Source: an uncultured Kordia sp. (GTDB taxonomy: Bacteria; Bacteroidota; Bacteroidia; Flavobacteriales; Flavobacteriaceae). From it: 64,000 bases of DNA. Made by a program: the position numbers and the translations under genes. The stretch spans positions 62,001 through 126,000 of the forward strand of contig NZ_CANMEZ010000006.1 in assembly GCF_947496985.1 (NCBI RefSeq). Direction: 5' to 3'. This document shows, one piece after another, positions 34,812 through 42,828 of this stretch. Below the pieces are notes generated by a model, which worked only from the letters and a program-made list of their open reading frames with translations, was not told the origin of the DNA and did no database searches. Numbering within the stretch: position 1 is the first letter of the stretch; each line of letters opens with the position of its first letter.

Positions 34812-36383
34812 TTAACTACCTATTTTTTTAATAAATCTTTCATGGAATTTATCAAATTCTTCGTGAAATTTATCGACTAATTCTTTATTATCTTTTTTCC
34901 AATAATTTAATACCTTATTAGCATTTCTCCCCCATAAAGATAAGTGAGAATTAAACCATTTTTTTGCTGCTTCTCTATTATTTTGAATTTCTTCATTGGA
35001 AAAATTTTTAAAACAGTATTGGTGATCAAAAGTTTCATCTATATTTCTCCAGAGTTCATGATTATCACTAAGAGAATGTAAGTATGATGAAATTATTTGT
35101 TCTGGTGACTCTTCTGTTGGTAATAATAATACATTTTTTAGTCGCACAACTCTATTATATTGTTTTTTTTCAGTTTTAACATCTCCATCTAAAATAATCA
35201 TTGAATTCGGGAAACTGAAAGAAGGTATTTTTGACGAAGATAATTGAATTAAATTTCCACAACCTAAAGTAATATCTATAAAATTTAAATATTTTGTTTT
35301 TCTCGTTCCTAACAAAGATTTTGCAAATATAGCACCTTCTTTATCTTCAGTATACACATCTATTTTTTTTATTACCGCAGTACCTGTGATTGTTTTATTG
35401 AAATGGTTTTTAATAAAAAGATAACTAACATCATTCTTTATTTTCACCTTTCCATCTTTTTTAATCAAAAACATAAGCTTAATATCTTCTTTTCGATAAG
35501 AATCATTTTTAAGTTTAGCTACTTCTTTTAAAATTGTTAATGAGTGAGTTGTGAAGATAATTTGAATATTAAATTTTGAAGCAAATTTGACAAGGACTTC
35601 CAATAATTTAATTTGCGAACCTGGATAAAAAGTTGTTGCAATTTCATCAATTGCCAATATACCTCCTTTATAATTATCTTTATACTTATCCTTTAGTCTT
35701 TTAAATGACAATATTGATAGTAGAATTTTGCTTAAGTTATCTTGTCCCGCAGAATTAGCTTTCCAATCGTAATGATTTGTACTCACTCCTATAGTTTGTT
35801 TATTCGAACTTGAAAGAAAATTTGAGCTGATAATTTTATCACTTTCTCTTGTTAATAGCAATATTTTACTATGCCACTTTCTAAAGAATTCCAATTCTTC
35901 ATTAGTTAGAATGACAGTCTCATCTTCTTTTATCCCCTTATCTTCTGATATAGGAAATAAACGTTTTAAACTTAAATATATCACGGGTAATTGTATGTAT
36001 CCTGATCCTTTAGATTTCGTTCCTTTTTTCCAAAAACGAATTGTTCCTTTAGATTTTTCTCTATGTATACTTTCTACTGTATAAGGTTCTTCTCTATCGT
36101 CATCAAAATATAATGTCCACTCATGCTCTCCTGCATTATCATGCTTTTCCGACAATTTAAATTTATCAGCATATGCAGATTTATAAGATCCTCCAGATAA
36201 CGGCTTTTCTCCTAACATTGGATTTTCAGTAGCCGTAATAGAAAAAGGTTGACTTAACATTCCTAAAATAGTCGTTTTTTGAGTACCATTTTGACCTGAA
36301 ATAACGGTTAGATTAGTACCCATTTCAAATTCTACATCTTCAAAACCCCTAAATTTTTTTATTGATATTTTTTTTATTTTCAT
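34812..36383 (-). CDS. AAA/ABC-type ATPase with C-terminal TOPRIM-like nuclease domain (OLD/PARIS-like)
   Basis: 523 residues. The N-terminal ATPase starts KIKKISIKKFRGFEDVEF, as in OLD/RecF proteins. Walker A reads GQNGTQKTT (residues 30-38), with Gln where a Gly normally precedes the Lys. A signature-like SAGQDNLSK lies near 211, Walker B is ILAIDEIAT (Asp246, Glu247), and the H-loop is FTTHS (His280). The C-terminal part (~340-470) carries VYTEDKEGAIF (acidic residue near 346) and MIILDGDVK (Asp399, Asp401), a TOPRIM-like metal centre. The architecture resembles OLD nucleases (as in Gabija) and fused AriA/AriB of PARIS. It lies between a ParB-like protein and a Dam-like methyltransferase. 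Confidence 0.8.
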   Translation of the reverse strand: MKIKKISIKKFRGFEDVEFEMGTNLTVISGQNGTQKTTILGMLSQPFSITATENPMLGEKPLSGGSYKSAYADKFKLSEKHDNAGEHEWTLYFDDDREEPYTVESIHREKSKGTIRFWKKGTKSKGSGYIQLPVIYLSLKRLFPISEDKGIKEDETVILTNEELEFFRKWHSKILLLTRESDKIISSNFLSSSNKQTIGVSTNHYDWKANSAGQDNLSKILLSILSFKRLKDKYKDNYKGGILAIDEIATTFYPGSQIKLLEVLVKFASKFNIQIIFTTHSLTILKEVAKLKNDSYRKEDIKLMFLIKKDGKVKIKNDVSYLFIKNHFNKTITGTAVIKKIDVYTEDKEGAIFAKSLLGTRKTKYLNFIDITLGCGNLIQLSSSKIPSFSFPNSMIILDGDVKTEKKQYNRVVRLKNVLLLPTEESPEQIISSYLHSLSDNHELWRNIDETFDHQYCFKNFSNEEIQNNREAAKKWFNSHLSLWGRNANKVLNYWKKDNKELVDKFHEEFDKFHERFIKKIGS

Positions 36384-36489
36384 ACAAGCATTAAGATATT
36401 ATTCAGTTTCATTTAAAGTATAGTTTTGATATATTAGTAATAAGTTCAGAAAGTTTTGTACTGAGATGTCATAGTATTGAATAGTATAA

Positions 36490-37971
36490 TTAATTTTCTT
36501 TAATATCTAATAACTCTTCGAATAAAGGAAAGAGTAAATCCCAAAAATTATTTAAAAAACGATTACTAAGATAATGAGTGCTTTCACTATGAACATAACC
36601 ATTTAACACATTGAGACTTAATTCATTATTTGAATTAAGAATTTTTTGAATGATATCTTTTGATTTACTATTCATTTTTGTTTTGACAAATTCAAGTCGT
36701 TTACTTAAATTAATATTCTTTAAACCATTACTATCTGGATAGTGTCCACATAAATTTCCAACTAAATCCTCGCTTTTCAAATAATTCAAAATTGCTAGAT
36801 CAAGAAAAATTCTAATAGATGCCGCAATTGAGTTATTATATTTTAAAGGTATTAATTTTAATTCTTTAAATAATCCATTGAGTCTGTAGCTCGAAGAGTT
36901 TAAAGAATAAATATCTAATATTAGTCTATTTCTATTAGGGTTATTCTTTATTACTGGAGCTGGTGTAATTGGTTCTATAGGAGCATTATCAATAATTTCT
37001 TCTTCTTCTTCTTCTTCTTCTTCTTCTTCTTCTTCTTGACTTGTGTCTTCAATTCCCTCAATTAAATCATCTGTATTTACCTTAGGTAAATGTTCTAAAA
37101 TTTCTTTAAAATTTGTCGTAATAGTCCTTGTATCAATCTTTAAATCAGACTCTTTATTTACAATATGTTTAATTAATTCTGAATAAGCATTTAAAAAACC
37201 CATTTTATTTTTAAAAATTAATTCTATTCCATCAAAATCTAAACCCCACTTTTCTTTAGCTTCTTTATTTGAAAAGAATCGCTCTAATATTGTTATTGGA
37301 AACTTGTAAGAAGTAGCATTTTTATATTCCTCATCTGTCAATTTCCCCTTAACTTCTATTTGTTTAACCAAATCTTTTACTTTTAATATTCTAATAAAAC
37401 TTTCTAGTTCACTTTTGTTCATTTTGGTAATGGATATTATTCTTTCAATATCTCCATTATATTTATCATATAATTCTGAAATCCATCTTTGCTGCTGAAC
37501 TCTTGACCAAGAAAGGTGTAATGATGAAGTGCTGTTTCTTTGATTAATATACCATTCCGCATCTTCAAAAGATGGTGCTACATTCACTAAAATTTTTTCT
37601 ATATCATTTTCGTTAATTTTAGCCGATTGTAATCTAATGAAGGACCTAATACTCTTAGGAGCTTTTTGGGGTTCTCTAAGAAGTTTAAGAGCTAATACTC
37701 TTCTATTTCCCTCTGCAACATAATATTTACCATTTTCTAAACTTTTCCAAACAACAATTGGGTCGGCTGGTATAAAACCATCATCAGTAATAGACTTGAT
37801 CAACTTAAAAAATTGTTTTTTATCACGATCTTCTAATGTCAAATCTTCTGCAAAATCACTAATTTGTATATGAGTTTCCTCTGGATTTAACCTTGGATTT
37901 CCTGCCCAAAGTCTAAGCTGGTCTACCGAACGAGGTGTTTTTTTATTTAACCAATCATAATTATTATTCAT
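36490..37971 (-). CDS. ParB-like N-terminal domain protein with acidic linker and unknown helical C-terminus
   Basis: 493 residues. Residues ~50-105 form a ParB/sulfiredoxin-like domain with the box YYVAEGNRRVLALKLL (Glu87, Arg90, Arg91). Residues ~135-210 look like the ParB HTH-type helical region. A poly-Glu run (~313-325), encoded by thirteen GAA codons, and a Pro-rich linker follow. The C-terminal ~140 residues form an all-helical domain ending in a YVHSESTHYLS helix and LFEELLD, somewhat like HEPN/Apea-type domains. It lacks a partner ParA, so it is not a partition gene. It is the first gene of the cassette, 106 bp before the ATPase gene. Confidence 0.7.
   Translation of the reverse strand: MNNNYDWLNKKTPRSVDQLRLWAGNPRLNPEETHIQISDFAEDLTLEDRDKKQFFKLIKSITDDGFIPADPIVVWKSLENGKYYVAEGNRRVLALKLLREPQKAPKSIRSFIRLQSAKINENDIEKILVNVAPSFEDAEWYINQRNSTSSLHLSWSRVQQQRWISELYDKYNGDIERIISITKMNKSELESFIRILKVKDLVKQIEVKGKLTDEEYKNATSYKFPITILERFFSNKEAKEKWGLDFDGIELIFKNKMGFLNAYSELIKHIVNKESDLKIDTRTITTNFKEILEHLPKVNTDDLIEGIEDTSQEEEEEEEEEEEEEIIDNAPIEPITPAPVIKNNPNRNRLILDIYSLNSSSYRLNGLFKELKLIPLKYNNSIAASIRIFLDLAILNYLKSEDLVGNLCGHYPDSNGLKNINLSKRLEFVKTKMNSKSKDIIQKILNSNNELSLNVLNGYVHSESTHYLSNRFLNNFWDLLFPLFEELLDIKEN
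36997..37035 (-). repeat. trinucleotide microsatellite (TTC)13
   Basis: Thirteen TTC units (GAA on the coding strand) encode the poly-Glu linker of the ParB-like protein. Copy-number change would alter linker length without shifting the frame. Confidence 0.9.
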
Positions 37972-38149
37972 CTTCTACATTTCTTTTTTGACTAAACCTA
38001 ATTTACATGTACATCTATTGTCACAACAAAATAATGAAATTATCTTCCACTAAAAATAGAAATTTATTAGGAATATTATGACGTTTAATGATTAAAAATC
38101 ATTGCTTAGCTGTAATTTATACAATACTACACCTTATTGATAAATCTCC

Positions 38150-38167
38150 TTTACGGAAACCCGTAAA
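38150..38167. promoter_or_regulatory. TTTACGG-N4-CCGTAAA dyad, copy 5
   Basis: A perfect 7-bp dyad with a 4-bp centre, about 180 bp upstream of the ParB-like gene. It is similar to the sites upstream of precursor peptides. Apart from this site, 37972-38310 shows nothing I can name. Confidence 0.4.
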
Positions 38168-38364
38168 CACCACAAACAAAAAACCACCCAAAACAACTCG
38201 CATTGTATGGATGGTTTTAGAAATAAACAAATGTCGCTTTCGTTAGTCGATCTGCAAAAAGAAACGAAAGCTATTAAAAAAACAATATTCATTTTTAGTT
38301 ATGCACTTCTGGCTTCGAGTAACCTCAGCCAGCGCGCTCTAATAAGTAACCTTTCTCAATAACT

Positions 38365-38685
38365 CGTAGTCTGAGGCTCTCGAAGACTACTCAGCAATCT
38401 TTCTCAATAACTAGTAGCCTGAGGCTCTCGAAGACTACTCAGCAATCTTTCTCAATAACTCGTAGTCTGAGACTCTCGAAGACTACTCAGCAATCTTTCT
38501 CAATAACTAGTAGTCTGAGGCTCTCAAAGACTACTCAGCAATCTTTCTCTAAAACTAGTAGTCCGAGGCTCTCGAAGACTACTCAGCAATCTTTCTCAAT
38601 AACTAGTAGTCTGAGGCTCTCAAAGACTACTCAGCAATCTTTCTCAATAACCTGTAGCCTGAGGCTCTCGAAGGCTACTCAATAT
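38365..38685 (+). repeat. 48-bp tandem repeat array, about 6.7 copies
   Basis: Units begin at 38365, 38413, 38461, 38509, 38557, 38605 and 38653 (partial). The core is GTAGTCTGAGGCTCTCGAAG, then ACTACTCAGCAATCTTTCTC and AATAACT. Each unit contains a 7-bp hairpin GTAGTCT/AGACTAC. There are no unique spacers, so it is not CRISPR. The last unit runs into the stop codon of the GIY-YIG gene. Confidence 0.9.
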
Positions 38686-38968
38686 CTCTATAGGCAATAG
38701 CCAACTCTGGTAATTTTTCATAGTTTCCAGCTATCAACGCCTCTTTCTTTTTTCGGCTCCAGCCTTGTATTTGCTTTTCTCTATAAAATGCCTCATTAAT
38801 ACGGTCATATGCCTCTACATATACCAACTTTACAGGCAATCGCTTTTTGGTATGGTTTGCACCTTTACCAACTACATGTTGCATAAAACGAATTGCTAAA
38901 AATTTGGTACTTCCTGTATAGTAGCTACCATCACTACACTCTAATATATACATATAACCTTTGGGCAT
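38675..38968 (-). CDS. GIY-YIG nuclease-family protein (YhbQ/UPF0213-like)
   Basis: 97 residues, a stand-alone GIY-YIG domain: YMYILECSDGSYYTGST carries the GIY-YIG strands, with catalytic-type Arg in FLAIRFMQHVVGKGANHT and Glu in NEAFYREKQIQGWSR. The C-terminus is short. Its 3' end is built into the last copy of the 48-bp array, and another dispersed repeat lies beyond its start at 39018. In flavobacterial genomes such small GIY-YIG genes often sit in repeat-rich spacers, which suggests a link between nuclease and repeats (inference). Confidence 0.85.
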   Translation of the reverse strand: MPKGYMYILECSDGSYYTGSTKFLAIRFMQHVVGKGANHTKKRLPVKLVYVEAYDRINEAFYREKQIQGWSRKKKEALIAGNYEKLPELAIAYRDIE

Positions 38969-39017
38969 GGTATCATTATTTAATTAATGTCATGTTTCTT
39001 GTGACCTTAAGAGTTTA

Positions 39018-39037
39018 CACTGAGCATAGTCGAAGTG
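39018..39037 (+). repeat. dispersed repeat CACTGAGCATAGTCGAAGTG
   Basis: A 20-bp, partly dyadic word (CACT...AGTG) of the type known as frequent intergenic repeats in Bacteroidota genomes, ending 5 bp before the stop codon of the next minus-strand gene. Confidence 0.55.
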
Positions 39038-39041
39038 AAGA

Positions 39042-39788
39042 CTACTCACTCGAAGTTTCTTCTTCACTCGGTACTTCACTAGTATTACTTGAATTAAAGC
39101 GGGCATTTACGGATACATTGTATTGCTTTGCCAATTCGCTAATCTCATTTGCTAAATTTTGGTGTGCTACGTCTGAACCTAATGTTGCATGTGCTTCTAT
39201 ATGTGCTACCAATACACGATAGGTATTTGTACTATCATCGCGCATAGTGGTAAAACTTGTAGCTGTGCTAGCGGCACTTTCGGAAACTCTTGCTAAAAAT
39301 CGATTGTTAAAAGCTTCGTTAGCTGTTTTAAGCTCTGCAACCCAATCCGTCATTGCTAATGTTGTAATTGCTGTAGACAAATCGGTTTGAGTTTCCCAAT
39401 CAGATAACATACTATCAATCACGGCAGTTTCTGCTTGGTAATTCAATCGTGGTATATTAGTCCCAAACGTATTCATATTATATAACAATCTGCTTGCTGC
39501 GGATTGCATGGTGTCGTCATAATGATGTTCATGTGTTTCTAGCAACCCTTTGATTCCCATAAATGCTTTATCTCTTCGTGTATCTAGCTCAATCAATTCT
39601 TGAGTAATACCACTTCCTTGCTCCTGCTGAAACAAATTGTCCATTTCTAAAGCAATGTTTTGCAAAGCATCACGTTCTTTTACTAATTGTAACGTAGCAA
39701 CATCTTTCGTGTTTACTAACTCTAATACATCTTTCATGTATTGTAAAAACTCGCTATTCCTGTAGCGATCTAACATAGGTCTATTCAT
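39042..39788 (-). CDS. hypothetical helical protein, DUF6261-like
   Basis: 248 residues, predominantly alpha-helical (SEFLQYMKDVLELVNT, ELIELDTRRDKAFMGI, MLSDWETQTDLSTAI). There is no signal peptide or catalytic motif. It resembles the DUF6261 family of Bacteroidota, which occurs widely and has no assigned function; this assignment is from memory. The tail is Ser/Glu-rich (EVPSEEETSSE). Its upstream region holds the six-copy 42-bp array. Confidence 0.55.
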   Translation of the reverse strand: MNRPMLDRYRNSEFLQYMKDVLELVNTKDVATLQLVKERDALQNIALEMDNLFQQEQGSGITQELIELDTRRDKAFMGIKGLLETHEHHYDDTMQSAASRLLYNMNTFGTNIPRLNYQAETAVIDSMLSDWETQTDLSTAITTLAMTDWVAELKTANEAFNNRFLARVSESAASTATSFTTMRDDSTNTYRVLVAHIEAHATLGSDVAHQNLANEISELAKQYNVSVNARFNSSNTSEVPSEEETSSE

Positions 39789-39890
39789 CCTGTTTCTTCT
39801 TTAAATTATATATACAGTTTTAATATGTATTAACTGTTTTGCTCCAGCACACTAAATATAGTCTGAATGCCCGCCAATACGATCCCGAAA

Positions 39891-40142
39891 CCTTCCTGCA
39901 GACCTGCGACACGCTTTCGGGCAACTTCGGAACCTTCCTGCAGACCTGAAACATGCTTTCGGGTAACTTCGGAACCTTCCTGCAGACCTGCGACATGCTT
40001 TCGGGTAACTTCGGAACCTTCCTGCAGACCTGCGGCATGCTTTCGGGTAACTTCGGAACCTTCCTGCAGACCTGCGACATACTTTCGGGTAACTTCGGAA
40101 CCTTCCTGCAGACCTGCGGCATGCTTTCGGGTAACTTCGGAA
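39891..40142. repeat. 42-bp GC-rich tandem array, six copies
   Basis: Six head-to-tail units of exactly 42 bp (CCTTCCTGCAGACCTGCGAC, then ATGCTTTCGGGTAACTTCGG and AA), with few substitutions. GC content is well above the surroundings. Because 42 is a multiple of three, several frames stay open and give 14-residue repeats on both strands (VPKLPESMxQVCRK, TSEPSCRPATCFRV), but none has a credible start context. The array stands ~100 bp upstream of the DUF6261-like gene start. From 40143 to 40475 I see no gene. Confidence 0.92.
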
Positions 40143-40475
40143 CCTCTATATGAGCTTGTAACAAGCTTTCATTTTGTTACAAAAACATATTATGTTGCTG
40201 TTTCACGATGTGAATCTCGATTATTTTTTTAAAAAAAGTACTACAGAATCTATAAGCGTCGCAATTAGTTCATAAGCGTTGAATTTTTGGGTGTTAGGTC
40301 ATAGAAGAAATACACAAATACGTAACCTCAAGTATTTTTTGTAGTACAACGAAAAAATAAAATTAAAAAGCTATACAAACTAAAAATAGGAATGTAACAA
40401 AGAAATATCCCTACTCATGGGTATTCTTTACCATGATTATAGCGTATAGTTTTACGCTTATAAATACGAAATACT

Positions 40476-41051
40476 ATGGAAGCAACAGATATAATTAAAG
40501 CATTTAAACAAGGGGGCGAAGGTAATTGTGTTGCCATTGCTATTATAAAAGCTGGTATTGAAATATTTGGAATTAATAAAATATTTATCCACGGATGGGA
40601 AGGTAATGATTGTAAAGTATTAATGAAAGATGACTATACACTAAACATTACGAAGGAAGAATTGACATTGGCAAGTGAAGGTTCAAAATTTATGCTACTT
40701 AATGACAAAGAAGTTTTTGACTATGCCAACCTATGCTTTGCTGTGATGGCTAAAAGAGCCCAGAAAGAAGAAAATGACGACTTGCCAAATATGACCTATA
40801 CAGAAGCTATAGAAACGCTAAACAATGGAGAATGGTATACACATGGTGCCGATTGGTTAGGCTTACGATACCACATAAAGAATATTAAGAGGCGAAACAT
40901 TGAGCGATATAAAGGTGCTGTAGGTGCTTCGCGCAAACATTGCTTTTTTGTATCGGAAGGGAAAGAAGACAACTATGGGAGAGTTGACAATATTAACATA
41001 TTTGAACGACGATTTTGTAAATGGTTTAGAGTTACAGAAGAAGAATTATAA
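40476..41051 (+). CDS. unknown protein with possible cysteine-protease-like motif
   Basis: 191 residues, not confidently recognised. The N-terminus FKQGGEGNCVAIAIIKAGIE resembles the glycine-rich loop plus helix that carries the nucleophile (Cys18) in papain-like folds. A later KHCFFVSEGKEDNYGRVDN could supply His and Asp/Asn. There is no signal peptide. It is followed 19 bp later by another unknown gene on the same strand; a terminator comes only after the second, so they form a two-gene unit. Function is open: peptidase, transglutaminase-like toxin, or neither. Confidence 0.5.
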   Translation: MEATDIIKAFKQGGEGNCVAIAIIKAGIEIFGINKIFIHGWEGNDCKVLMKDDYTLNITKEELTLASEGSKFMLLNDKEVFDYANLCFAVMAKRAQKEENDDLPNMTYTEAIETLNNGEWYTHGADWLGLRYHIKNIKRRNIERYKGAVGASRKHCFFVSEGKEDNYGRVDNINIFERRFCKWFRVTEEEL

Positions 41052-41070
41052 CAATTAAAAAACAAAAATT

Positions 41071-41871
41071 ATGAGACTAAGTAGAAAGTACACAAGAGAT
41101 TTGTATCGAAATTTTAAATACCTAGCTACATGGAAACCAGGTGTTCCTTTACAATTAGGAGATATTGGCGTATTAAAAGGAAAACAATTTACCCGATTGG
41201 GAAACATTAAAAGTGATTTTGGAATTGATTTTACTGTACGAAAAGATACTACGCCAGATAACTTAAAATATGTTTCTAAAAGTGGTGTTTCGTTTACTGC
41301 CAAAGCAGCAAATATGAAAATTCCGGTAGGGAGTACTTTAGAAGCTTCAGATATAGGGTTCAATATTTCATTTTCAAAAGAAAAAGCCATCTTTTTTGAA
41401 GCTGAAGGCACTTATTATCATTCCATAGAAAGTCAGTTTGCGCTCGGCAAAGAAATTCTAAAACTATATAAAGAAAATAAATGGGATAAAGATTTAGTAG
41501 TCATTACGGAATTAGCCGTTGCCGATAGCTCTACAATACTAATGTCACTTGCAAAAAAGGGTTCAGTAGACATTAAAGTAAATAATACGGAAGGTATAGA
41601 AAACAAAGCCTTAAGTATTACAAACCCTGAACTTGAGTTAGGCATAAGTTATAACACTAACGTATCAGCAGAAATCATAGCAAAGGAAGGACTTACACCT
41701 TTGTTTAAAGTATCGAAAGTAAAAAAACCATTCCTTGGTAAGCCAATATTTGAAACCGCTAGAGCAAATGTAATGTTACCAACTGGTACAGAAGCCTTTA
41801 AAATGATTGATGACGATTTACTCGAATTCTCAGAAGCAACTTTTGACGATGATGGCGACTTAGAAGTATAA
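41071..41871 (+). CDS. unknown beta-rich protein, partner of the preceding gene
   Basis: 266 residues, no recognised domain, no signal peptide and no cysteine. The pattern is alternating amphipathic strands (VSFTAKAANMKIPVG, GFNISFSKEKAIFF) with one central helix (QFALGKEILKLYKENKWDK). The start is LSRKYTRDLYRNFKYLATW and the tail is acidic (EATFDDDGDLEV). The size and strand content would fit a pore-forming or lipid-binding fold, or an effector of the neighbouring putative cysteine protease, but I cannot support a family name. Confidence 0.5.
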   Translation: MRLSRKYTRDLYRNFKYLATWKPGVPLQLGDIGVLKGKQFTRLGNIKSDFGIDFTVRKDTTPDNLKYVSKSGVSFTAKAANMKIPVGSTLEASDIGFNISFSKEKAIFFEAEGTYYHSIESQFALGKEILKLYKENKWDKDLVVITELAVADSSTILMSLAKKGSVDIKVNNTEGIENKALSITNPELELGISYNTNVSAEIIAKEGLTPLFKVSKVKKPFLGKPIFETARANVMLPTGTEAFKMIDDDLLEFSEATFDDDGDLEV

Positions 41872-41885
41872 TGTATACATGTACT

Positions 41886-41924
41886 AAAAAAACAACTCAC
41901 TATTTACTATGGGTTGTTTTTTTT
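41886..41924 (+). terminator. terminator of the two-gene cassette
   Basis: AAAAAACAACTCA pairs with TGGGTTGTTTTTT, followed by more T. Confidence 0.75.
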
Positions 41925-41962
41925 AATTTGTAAAACGAACATTCCTATGCAGTCAAATAATA

Positions 41963-42688
41963 CTATATGGTATAATACCTTAAAAGTGATGGAAAGTTTT
42001 CCGCTATAATCGACTGTTTGTGTTCAGGAGTTAATTGCTGTTCTTGATATGGTTTCCCATCTTCATAAATACGTAATTGATCACCTTTTATAAAGAAGAA
42101 TTGATGCCCTTTTACAAATGTAAGTTGAAAACCGTATTGAAACGGATAAACATTAGATGGATGAAATCGGTTAGCAATGGCGGCTTCTATTGCTGTTTGT
42201 GATTGTTCCGCTAAAGGAATAATCATAAAAGGATTAAACGCAGTACTTATTTTTATACTTATGATCAAATCTAGTTGGGTAAGCTTGGCGCGAAATTCGA
42301 TTCCGAAAGCTGTAAATGAACTCGATTTAAATGCTGGAAATAGTTTAATACACGGCCAGCCCGAACCAGCATCTATAAAGTATCGTTTTCCATGAAGATA
42401 CAGAGACAGTAACCGATGGCTAGCAATACCTCCAATATGCGCCGTATGCAATTGTGTACGAATGCCGTTGTTGGCTAATATAGTTTTAAAGTACAGTGCT
42501 TTGTCGGAACAAGTGCCGCCTAATGCTCGGTTAGCTTCCGTACGCTCTTCTTCCATCATTAGATTATGAAAAGGAGTTTGCTGATAATCCTTTGCTAATA
42601 ATGCTTCTATTTTTTGTACAATGACGGCGTCTTTATGCATTGCTTTGCTGTTAGCTATAAAGATATCAAATATTGGCTTCAACTCCAT
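41963..42688 (-). CDS. arylamine N-acetyltransferase family protein
   Basis: 241 residues. The Cys-His-Asp triad of the NAT family is visible: ALGGTCSDKALYF (Cys), GIASHRLLSLYL (His) and YFIDAGSGWP (Asp). The N-terminal NAT motif (RxPFEN) is replaced by TPFHNLMM, so this is a distant member that could be a transglutaminase-like enzyme. Cytoplasmic, monocistronic, convergent with the two-gene cassette. Confidence 0.7.
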   Translation of the reverse strand: MELKPIFDIFIANSKAMHKDAVIVQKIEALLAKDYQQTPFHNLMMEEERTEANRALGGTCSDKALYFKTILANNGIRTQLHTAHIGGIASHRLLSLYLHGKRYFIDAGSGWPCIKLFPAFKSSSFTAFGIEFRAKLTQLDLIISIKISTAFNPFMIIPLAEQSQTAIEAAIANRFHPSNVYPFQYGFQLTFVKGHQFFFIKGDQLRIYEDGKPYQEQQLTPEHKQSIIAENFPSLLRYYTI

Positions 42689-42828
42689 TTTGTCTATTTT
42701 TTATTTAGAATTTTTAATTGGCGTTTTATTCTTAAAAACAATCACCTACTAAGAATTAAATTGTTAAATGATCAATACAATCCAAATGAATTTCATATTT
42801 TTAGTAACCGAAATTCATCAACCTATTA

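Noticed and set aside
36490-37971. Chromosome or plasmid partition ParB
   Set aside because: No ParA, no parS-like palindromes nearby, and the C-terminus is unlike a ParB dimer domain.
38365-38685. CRISPR array
   Set aside because: The 48-bp units abut directly with no unique spacers, and no cas genes are present.
39820-40232. Repeat proteins (VPKLPESMxQVCRK or TSEPSCRPATCFRV repeats) encoded in the 42-bp array
   Set aside because: The array is open in several frames on both strands simply because the period is a multiple of three; no frame has a convincing start, signal or unique domain.
41071-41871. Bacterial gasdermin
   Set aside because: Size and strand content are compatible, but there is no N-terminal Cys for acylation and no recognisable signature; kept only as an untested idea.
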